A stretch of 8,191 bases of DNA from UBA7656 sp040755335 (GTDB lineage: Bacteria; Acidobacteriota; Blastocatellia; UBA7656): NCBI GenBank assembly GCA_040755335.1, contig JBFMAU010000357.1, positions 1 to 8,191 on the forward strand. Reading direction: 5' to 3'. Below, in pieces: positions 1 through 7,500 of the stretch. Every line of letters starts with the position of its first letter. The first letter of the stretch is position 1. Made by a program: the position numbers and the translations under genes. The notes beneath the pieces are model-generated. The model was given only the letters and a program-made list of their open reading frames with translations, ran no database searches and was not told the origin of the DNA.

Positions 1-893
1 CTGCTGAGTTTTTCTCCCGCCACGAGCGTCGTCCCTGAATGCGCGAAGAAATCCGCTATGACATCTCCCTCTTCGCTTCCCGATAGAATGATTCGCTCGA
101 TGGCTTTCAATGGTTTCTGCGCGTAGCATCCAGGGACGTTCTCTTCCATTCGGTAAAACACCTGCTGAACATCGACCCACACGTTTCCAGCCCTTATGTA
201 TTCGGATTTGCTCCTCTCCAGATTTTCCGTTCGCTTGCCGCCCACTTCCTTGTAATAGCCTCTGAGTATCTTGGGAATGTCTGTGTATTCGGCCTCGACA
301 TTGAACCGGGGATCGCCCTTCGTATAATGAAGCAACTCCTGCCTGACCCACATCCAGTTCTTCTGCGTTCCATACCCTCGCTGGTTTCTCAGAGTTATGT
401 AATTTCGCGGTTTCAGGTCGTAGAACTTTCGCATCAGGATCATGAAATCCGGCAGCGGTTGAAAGTTATCGCGATAGTCCGCTCCAATCCACACGTAAAA
501 GTGAGCATCCTTCTCCATCGCCGCGATAGCGTTGCTCACCCAGCTTTTTGAGAACTCAAGATAGCTTTGCAAATCTACTTTCGACAGGCTCGCGGTGTTC
601 GAATTGCCGACGACGATGTTGTAAGGCGGATCGTTCACTGCGAGACTTGCTTTCTTCCCGTCAAAAATCTTTTCAACATCTTTAACGTCGCCAGCGTCAA
701 GCACTCCGACACGGTGTCCTCTAACGGGGTCTTCCCACAATTCGCCGCGCTTCAATCTGCAATGAGGCAGCAAACGCTCCCGCATCTCGCCATGAAGATC
801 GAGCCTTTTGATCTCTTCCGTCGCTTCTCCCTTAATCTTCTCATCAGGAGAAACGTCTCGTTCGAACAGACTCAGATTTTGTTGAGGCTTCAT
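1..893 (-). CDS. Beta-class DNA methyltransferase (N4-cytosine or N6-adenine), 3' end outside window
   Basis: The minus-strand frame from ATG 893 is open to the left edge, giving 297 complete codons with the C-terminus missing. Catalytic motif IV is DPPY at residues 88-91, within SLAVNDPPYNIVVGN. The family block RQELLHYTKGDPRF lies near 184-197. The motif X-like QKPLKAIERII starts at 259, and the SAM-binding motif I DFFAHSGTTL is at 281-290. The order IV, then X and I, is that of beta-class enzymes, with the target-recognition part between them. These enzymes transfer a methyl group from S-adenosylmethionine to exocyclic amino groups in DNA; DPPY occurs in both N6-adenine and some N4-cytosine enzymes, so the base is not settled. 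The start is fixed by AGGAG at 899-903, five bases upstream. It is the third gene of the toxin-antitoxin unit and probably cotranscribed. Whether it belongs to a restriction-modification system or is a solitary methyltransferase cannot be told without the sequence to the left. Confidence 0.95.
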   Translation of the reverse strand, partial: MKPQQNLSLFERDVSPDEKIKGEATEEIKRLDLHGEMRERLLPHCRLKRGELWEDPVRGHRVGVLDAGDVKDVEKIFDGKKASLAVNDPPYNIVVGNSNTASLSKVDLQSYLEFSKSWVSNAIAAMEKDAHFYVWIGADYRDNFQPLPDFMILMRKFYDLKPRNYITLRNQRGYGTQKNWMWVRQELLHYTKGDPRFNVEAEYTDIPKILRGYYKEVGGKRTENLERSKSEYIRAGNVWVDVQQVFYRMEENVPGCYAQKPLKAIERIILSGSEEGDVIADFFAHSGTTLVAGEKLS

Positions 894-898
894 GCTCA

Positions 899-903
899 CT
901 CCT
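899..903 (-). promoter_or_regulatory. Shine-Dalgarno site of the DNA methyltransferase
   Basis: The minus strand reads AGGAG five bases before the ATG at 893. It lies entirely within the 14-base gap after the antitoxin TGA (908-910). This fixes the methyltransferase start and supports its translation from the toxin-antitoxin message. Confidence 0.8.
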
Positions 904-907
904 GTTT

Positions 908-1204
908 TCAAGCAGTCGCTTCGTGTTGAATCTCTCGAATAATCGCTGAAACTTCTTCTTCCGATTCGATGTGACGCGCAAGCACATGAGCAGTTGTTTC
1001 CATCATGCGGTCGGCAAATACTCTGGTCAGGTCTTGTCTCAACCCTTGTCCGATATAAAGTTTCAGCAAAGCCTGACAGGACATATCTCGCCGCGCGGCC
1101 ACTTTCTCGATTGACTCAAGAGTGTCCTTGGGTATCTCAAGAGTCACTGTCTCAGTCACTCGCGGTCGGATATGCAATTCCATTTCTTCTTCAGAATTCT
1201 TCAT
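908..1204 (-). CDS. Ribbon-helix-helix antitoxin, partner of the BrnT-like toxin
   Basis: This 98-residue protein has an RHH layout: a beta strand at about residues 16-24 (VTETVTLEIP region), helix A at 25-37 (KDTLESIEKVAAR) and helix B at 41-55 (MSCQALLKLYIGQGL). An acidic C-terminal part (residues 60-98, with HIESEEEVSAIIREI) is the likely toxin-binding section. RHH antitoxins bind their own promoter as dimers and neutralise the toxin. It is not the classic BrnA (DUF4415) type by eye, so no symbol is given. The frame extends upstream to a non-ATG codon at 1270, but the ATG at 1204 is preferred because AGGAAAGGAAG (1209-1219) sits just before it. This start overlaps the end of brnT by 14 bases, as is common in toxin-antitoxin pairs. 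A second in-frame ATG at 1183 would remove the overlap but has a poorer ribosome-binding site. The gene is intact, unlike its toxin partner, and ends 14 bases before the methyltransferase. Confidence 0.85.
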   Translation of the reverse strand: MKNSEEEMELHIRPRVTETVTLEIPKDTLESIEKVAARRDMSCQALLKLYIGQGLRQDLTRVFADRMMETTAHVLARHIESEEEVSAIIREIQHEATA

Positions 1205-1485
1205 ACAACTTCCTTTCCTGACGAGTAGTCGGACGCGCTGATATGATGCGCGTCCGCTCTCCTCTCTCAACGTAAATAATCAACAGCAGGCGTTGAGAAA
1301 GCGAATAGCCGATTATGAAATCGCGCTGCTCGCCTTCTACAGAAGCATCGCCTTCCTGATAGAATGGATCGAAGAAGGCTTCTGGCCGCTTCTTCAAAAG
1401 TGATTCCATGTTTTTCTACATTGTTTTTCGCCTTGTCTTCATCCCACTCAAATTCGACGCCCTGCAATCTGTATGTGATATCCAT
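1191..1485 (-). pseudogene. brnT: BrnT-family ribonuclease toxin, disrupted by a one-base frameshift
   Basis: The start at 1485 opens with the BrnT signature: FEWDEDKAKNNVEKHGITF at residues 12-30, then EEAA. After codon 34 (GCC, 1386-1384) the frame goes wrong and ends at 1267 as a 72-residue product. The missing second half is in the next frame, from about 1382 to a stop at 1191-1193: EAFFDPF, then GYSLSQRLLLIIYVERGE and RTRIISARPTTRQERKLYEE. Skipping one base near 1383 joins both parts into a 97-residue protein of normal family length. BrnT toxins have a RelE-like fold and cleave RNA; conserved basic residues in the second half (the RIISAR region) are needed, so the 72-residue product should be inactive. 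An ATG at 1409 could start the second part but would omit the conserved WDxxK and KHG region. A purine-rich GGGGTGG (1490-1496) precedes the start as a weak ribosome-binding site. Causes could be real inactivation, a sequencing error or, less likely, recoding. Confidence 0.9.
1209..1219 (-). promoter_or_regulatory. Ribosome-binding site of the RHH antitoxin, inside the end of brnT
   Basis: The minus strand reads AGGAAAGGAAG, two overlapping Shine-Dalgarno-like cores, four bases before the ATG at 1204. It decides in favour of that ATG over the in-frame ATG at 1183, which has only GAAGAA before it. The site lies inside the shifted-frame end of brnT, so ribosomes finishing the intact toxin frame (stop at 1191) would pass through it; the zero-frame ribosomes stop earlier, at 1267. 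Confidence 0.65.
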
Positions 1486-1517
1486 CTTTCCACCCCATTA
1501 CAGTGCGCCGCTTTTCT

Positions 1518-1548
1518 ATTTTACTTTCTCGCGACGGGATGACTTCAA
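1518..1548 (-). promoter_or_regulatory. Weak candidate promoter for the toxin-antitoxin-methyltransferase unit
   Basis: In the 67-base gap between the TPR stop (1553) and the brnT start (1485), the minus strand has TAAAAT at 1518-1523, one mismatch from the -10 consensus. TTGAAG at 1543-1548 matches 4 of 6 bases of a -35 box, but the spacer is 19 bases, longer than ideal. A short palindrome TCGCGA (1529-1534) lies between them and could be part of an RHH operator, though it is too short to claim. No terminator hairpin is seen after the TPR gene, so read-through is also possible. Confidence 0.3.
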
Positions 1549-1552
1549 GGCT

Positions 1553-4500
1553 TTAACTGCCCGTCACGCGAGCGACGTAAAGCGACCGCGTGGCATTCCC
1601 TCGACCTATTCGCGAAAGCTGCGCCGCTCGCGCCTGACTCGTTCTCTGCGCCGCAAGAAAATCAGCGATTATCTTTTCGATAGCCGCTTTATCTTCAGGT
1701 CTTGCAGCAGCAGCGCGGTTGCGCTCTATCGCCAGCGCGCGATCATAATCTCCAAGACGAGCGAGCGATTGCGCGACCAGCGGAGCAAGGCCGCTTTGAT
1801 CTCTCAACGCGGCAGCAGCGTTAAGTTCAGCGAGGCTTCTCAATCCGTCGCCGCGCGAGCGCGCAAGCTCAAGCGAAGGCTCGAACGCGACCGTCGCTTC
1901 ACTCTGCCCCGTCGCCCCGATTATCGTCGTTTGAAGCGCCCCGTCGCCTTCAGCCAATCGGACGGCGGCAATATCGCGGCCCGAACGATTGTAGAGCCTT
2001 ATCAACTGAAGCCGCGTTGCTGCTGCGCGAAACGCCGTCTGAGAGGCGAGCGCCCCCGCAGCGTCGAGATACATCGCCCGCTCGAAATTCGTTATCGCTT
2101 CCGCATCTCTTCCCGCCGCCATCGCGATCAACCCCAGCTTCGCATAAGCCACCGCAGCCATCGGCCCCGATGTGACGCGACCGAGCAGCGAGCTAGACTC
2201 TTCCGCATTGCCCGCCGCTTCACTCACCGCAGCCTGAGCTATCAACGCGCCCGCATCGCCCGCAGCAACGCGATTGCTCAATGCGGAAGTCGCCCGCGAC
2301 GCAAGCGAGCGATCACGGCGAACAAGTTCGCCCATCACTTCAGCCGCCTGCGCGCGAATGCTGTTCGGAGTCTTCTCTCCTATCAACGTCGCCAATCGAT
2401 CAACCGCTTCCTGTCCTCTTCCTGCTGCGGCAATCGCTCGCGCAAGCTCCAGTTTGTTCGTAGCATCATCAGGATTCGCCACGGCTATCTGCTCGCGGAA
2501 TTGCGCGGCTTCGTTGTAGCGACCGATGCGCGCCGCTGTCTCGGCGGCGAGTTGCAAAGCTCTCGCATTATCGGTTGATCGCTCGACTAAAAGGCGGAGC
2601 AACCGCGTGGCTTCATCCGCGCGTCCGCGCCGCGCCTCTATCTCAGCAAGCCCCGCAAGCGAAGCGTCGTCCGAATAACGAGAGCGCGCTATCGCGCTGT
2701 ATGCGTCGTAAAGCAAAGCGTCGGCTTCCGCTTCTCGCCGTTCGCTTATGAGCAACGCATAAGCTTTCAGGCATCGCTCGTTGAGCGCGCTTTGCGACTC
2801 CTTCTCATCCAGTCCGCAATAGCGTCTCAACTCGGCTATCGCTTTTGTCGCATCGCGATTGCTTCTAATCTCTATGAGAGCCGAAGCCAGCGACACCCAT
2901 TCATAATAGTCTTCGCGGTACTCGTCCTCTTCGAGAGCAAGTTCGAGGTCTGCTTTCTCGCGATTGATCGCAGTGATAAGCAATCGCGCTTCATCATAAG
3001 CTCGCGCGCGGATCAGAAGATCGAGCAGACGGCGACGAAAATCAGAAAGCTCTTTCGCCGGATAGATGTACTCCGTTCCGTTCCAGTATCCGTCATAATA
3101 CTGAGGCGTTCCGAACACGGCTTGAGCCTGAGCCGACAATCGTTGATGCACCGTGCGATAAACAGGCCCAAGCGCAGACTCAGGCAAAAGCTTTTCATCA
3201 ATGAGCATTCTTCCAATGGCCAGATCGCCTGACGCGCGGTTGACTATCGTTTGCAAAACCATAGCGACATTGTTAGCCGCCCTCGCATCCGCAGTTGCGC
3301 GGCGCGCGATTTCGCGAACGAGCGGTTTGATTGGCTCTATACGATCTTCTTCATCCGAGCGCGAGCGGCGATTGATGTAAGCGACGAGAAAATTTTCCAC
3401 CTGCGGCAGAGCCTCAACCAGCAGGCCGTTATCGGCCATCACGCGGAAATAAAGCTCGGCGTTTTCTACCGCAACCCTCCCGCTCATCAACGCGCCCCAC
3501 GCATCAATTGCGCCGCGACGATCCCCTCGCGCCAGAGCCACAAGCCCGCGCGTTACGACCACTTCTTTAGCCGAAGGAGCAAGCTCCGCCGCAAGCGCAG
3601 TGTGTTCGGCTGCGCGCGCAGCATCGCGACGATCAAGATAGTAAGCCGCAAGCTCAAGCTGAGAAGACGCGCTCGACGGATTGCCTTCGAGTTCAGCAAG
3701 AGTGAAGCGCCGACTTTCGTTTTGACGAGCAGGCGTCATTCCCAGCCAGTAACCGTAGTTGCGCGCAGCCGCGAACCAGTCGTCGCCCAAAAGAGTGTTC
3801 GCAGAATCGACTTTTCGTCCGAGCATCTCGCCTATCGGACGAATGTCGAGCGCGGCTTTGAAGAACGCTTCGTACTCTGCGGATGTGTCTTTGAGGAAAA
3901 GTCCGACTTCTCCGCTGCGCGAGGCCGCCCACGCTGCCGTCTGTCTGGCGTTCGTGATCGCTTTGCGCGCCAGAGCCTTTTCATTCTTCTCGACAAGGAA
4001 GTTGATGAGTTGCAACTGTCGCGGATTATATGCGGAAGCCAGTCGATCAAGCTCTGCCGCGTCTTTCGATTCATAGACCATCGTCAGGTATCGCTCAACC
4101 CAGTCGGCATTGCCTTCTACCAGAGCGCCGCTTGCGGCATTGTAAGCGGCGCGCAGCCATTCCATCTCGCGAGCGCGGTCGCCCGCCAATCGATATTGAT
4201 TCGCTATCTGATTGTGATAGTCGAAAAGATTTTTGTATCGATCAGCGGCGAACTGAGCCGAAAGCGTTTCGGCTCCGCGCAGGTAAGCGGCGCGGCGGTT
4301 GTAAAAACCTACCAGCGCGCGAAGCTCGTTGTAGCAGGCGGTCTCTTCGGGTTTCGTCCGCGCCTTGAATGCCGCGTCCTTGATCTGAATGTAAATCTGC
4401 TCCTCCACATCGACCAGCCCCGCGCCGTGAGCTATGGCGAGATAACGCGCCAACTCTTCGCGGTCGCTGTAGGTCGTAAGCCTCCCGGTCGCCGAGCGAA

Positions 4501-7500
4501 TCGTCTGCGTGAGCGCCGATTGATCGCCTGCCGTCGCGTAATCGATCACGCCGCGCCCGAAATCCGCCTGCATCGACTGATCTATCGTCGTGACGATGCT
4601 GCGCGCTTTGTAGCCGTCGGTGTCCTGAGAATTTTTCGCTATGGCCGCGTATTGAGCGCGCATTCGCTCGATCTTCTGAAAGGCTGCGTTCGCCGATTCA
4701 ACGCGAACGAGCGCGCGAATATAAGAGTTGACATGACTCGAATCGACGTAGACATCCTTGAGCGTCTTTGGCAATTCCGCAAACGACTCTTCATAAATGC
4801 GCGAGGCTTCCGCGTTCAATCCCCACCCGGTCATTTGCGCGGCCACCTGCATCCGATCCGTCACACGGGCGTTTTTGTTTGCGGCCATCGCCTGACGTAT
4901 GGTTTGAATCGCGTTGTCGCGTTTGCCTTGCTGCAACTCAAGGCGCGCAACTTCCATCAGCCACTGTGGGTCGCGGCCCGCAAGCTCCCACCCTTCGCGC
5001 AACACGGCTATCGCTTCATCGAATCTTCGCTGACGCGCAAGCGTAGAGGCGAGAAAACGTCTGAGGTCGACTCTCTGCGGTTCGTTTGCCGCCGCCGCGC
5101 GATACTGATCGGTCGCGCCCGCTACATTGCCGCGCCGCTCATAAATGCGACCAAGCACCAACTGCCAGCGATAGTTTTTATAAGCATCCTTCGTCAGCTT
5201 TTCATAGTAAGCCGTCAATCGGTCTATGAGCGAGTGACGCTCCGAATAATCAATCGCTCGCGCCACGAGGTCGGCGTTTTCAGGATCGTCGTTGATGAGT
5301 TCGATGTATTGATCGACCGCCTCCTGAAATTTTCCGAGGCTGTCGAGAGTCTTGATCATGCCTTCGCGAAGGCTGGCGATGTCGCCTATGCCTGATTCTC
5401 TCGCGTCCTTGAAAGCCGCTCGATAAAGTTCCGCGAGCGGTTCGAGCTTGTTTTGCGCGCCGAGATTCTGCGCGAGCGCGGCGAATACTTCCGCGTCATC
5501 GCGATTCTCGGCGTAGTAAGCGCGAAGCGTCATCTCGGCATCGGCCAGCCGTCCGGCGTCCGTTTGTCTTCGCGCAAGCTGAAGCGCGAGGCTGCGTCGA
5601 TTAGGCCCGCGCGCTTCGGCAAGCGAGCGTTTGTAGAGATCGATTGCGCGATCCGAAAGCCCGCCGCGCCAGTAAAACTTCGTCGATTCTTCTATCACGC
5701 CGACATTCGTCGGATACTGGGCGACGAGTTTATCGATTATCTCCATCGCGCGAGCGGCTTGATTGTGGCGTTCCAAAAAAGCGGCGAGTTGAAGTTGATA
5801 CTGTATCGATTCGCGCTCGTCGCGGGCGACAGCCGCAAGCCGCGTGATTACCTGCTGCTCATCTTCAGGTCGAAGTATGGCGCGAAACAGATCGCGCACG
5901 GATTCGAGGAAAGCGACGTCCGATGATTTAGCAACCTCGTTGCGAAGCGTCGCAAGCGCGTCCGCCGCCTGATCGCGCTCCGCTTGATAGACGGCATAAC
6001 CTATAATCGCTTGCCAGTCCGATGGATGCTCGGCGCGAGCGCGCGTGTAAGCGGCGGCTATTTTTTCAGCCACGCCCCGCCGCCGCGCCAGTTGCGAGAG
6101 TCGCGCGGCTACCGTATCGCGCCCGTCGCCCGGTTCGCTCAACACTTTGACATACTCTGCGATGGCTGAATCCAAATCGCCTTTGCCTTCATAGACCGCG
6201 CCCATTCGATAAGCGTAAACGGATGGATCGCCCGTCGCGTCGCGCAGTTGTTTGAAGACGCGGATCGATTGATCGTATTGATAATAGTCCCAGTAGACGG
6301 TCGCAACTTCGAGATAGGTGTTGCGCTCGCCCGGTTCGGTCTGAATCAACCTGTCCCATTGCTCGCCCGCGCGACGGAAATCTCCCATCTCGGCGTAGAC
6401 TTCGCCCGCTTTGATTCTGTAGTCGTGTTTGGCCGGATAGATTTCTGCCATCTGCGAGTAGACGCTTGCGGCTTCTTCATAAAGCTTGTCCGACTGATTG
6501 CCGAAAGATCGCGTGAGATCGTGAAGACGCGCTGCGTATTGCGACTCGCCGGGATAAAGCGCGATCAATCGACGATACGCGCTCAAAGCTTCGTCGTGAT
6601 GCGAGAGCCACGCCGCCGCATCAGCCGCGAATATCTGATAAGCGGTCGGCTGCGTCGCATCCGCTTTCGGTTCGAGATCAGCCGTTCGCGGCTCCAGACT
6701 CGACAATGCGGTTGCGCCTTTCGATCTTTGATATCGCTCGCGCAACTGTTTCTGACGCGATAGCCACGCGAGATATGGCTCGCGTATCGAGCGGTCGGCG
6801 AAATAATACTGAGCCGACAATTTTTCCCATTGAGCCGTATTGTTTTTGGCGAGCCACGTCAGCATCCCGCGCACGAAGTAGAGATTGCGCGGGAATCGAT
6901 TGTGCGCGTAGCTGTAGAGGTCGAAAGCCAGTCGCTCGTCCCAATCCAGTTGATCGCCCGTCGCCGTTGCCCCATAGCCCGCGAAGCGATAGACGTACTC
7001 GGTGATTTCGTCTTCGTCGAAGATATCGATCAACTGGCGCGAGTATCGCGCAATCTCGCGCCCGCGTTTTTCCCGGACGTACCATCGCGCAAGCCGGTGA
7101 TACCACGTGTTGAAATCGAACTGTCGGATGGCCGAGTTGTAAGCCTTCAACTGCTCGTTTATGAGTTGAGCCTGTCCGAGCCATCGCAGAAATCTTTCAT
7201 AAAGCCCTTCTTCTCTGGGGTGCTTTTTTATCTCGCCCCAGAACAGGGCCAGAGTTTCAGTCTGCTTTTCTTCAACGGCAAGCGAAGAGATATAACGCTC
7301 AAGCACGCTGCTGTAAGTCGGCCCCTTCGCCGGACGGGAGTCGCCTTCATCGGATTCATCCTCGGTCGAAAAATCTTGTTCATCGGCTGATTCGTCATTG
7401 TCCGCGGTCGGATCGTAGGTGTCGCTGTAGGCTTCGATGTTGTATCGAATGCGGTCTACGAGTTGGCCGAGTTCAGGCGAGACGCCGTAAGTCCATCGCT

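Noticed and set aside
327..929. Plus-strand open frames at 327-551 and 567-929
   Set aside because: They are antisense to the methyltransferase, whose minus-strand frame contains clear motifs (DPPY, QKP, GTT). They show no domain and no convincing ribosome-binding site.
1382..1390. Programmed +1 frameshift at the AGA codon of brnT
   Set aside because: There is no stop codon at the shift point, no known slippery heptamer and no obvious stimulatory structure. A plain insertion or sequencing error is simpler.
1267..1485. The 72-residue zero-frame product taken as a separate complete small gene
   Set aside because: Its last half has no resemblance to BrnT, while the adjacent frame continues the family pattern exactly. 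It is better described as the broken 5' part of brnT.
1486..1552. Rho-independent terminator after the TPR gene
   Set aside because: No GC-rich hairpin followed by a T-run was found on the minus strand; only the 6-base palindrome TCGCGA is present.
3251..5395. A 714-codon plus-strand open frame, and similar long plus-strand frames at 1364-2578, 2792-3232, 5453-5926, 6248-6763, 6830-7390 and 7463-7876
   Set aside because: All lie in the same antisense phase, codon-aligned with the TPR gene, and stay open because that gene avoids TTA, CTA and TCA codons. Their products are Arg/Ser-rich without recognisable domains, and several begin at non-ATG codons.
6678..7184. A 168-codon minus-strand frame, and 3693-3932, 3832-4074, 3013-3216 and 7456-7725, as extra genes inside the TPR gene
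   Set aside because: They are out-of-frame shadows of the TPR coding sequence, which is uninterrupted through these positions; their products are Arg/Ser-rich and show no family features.
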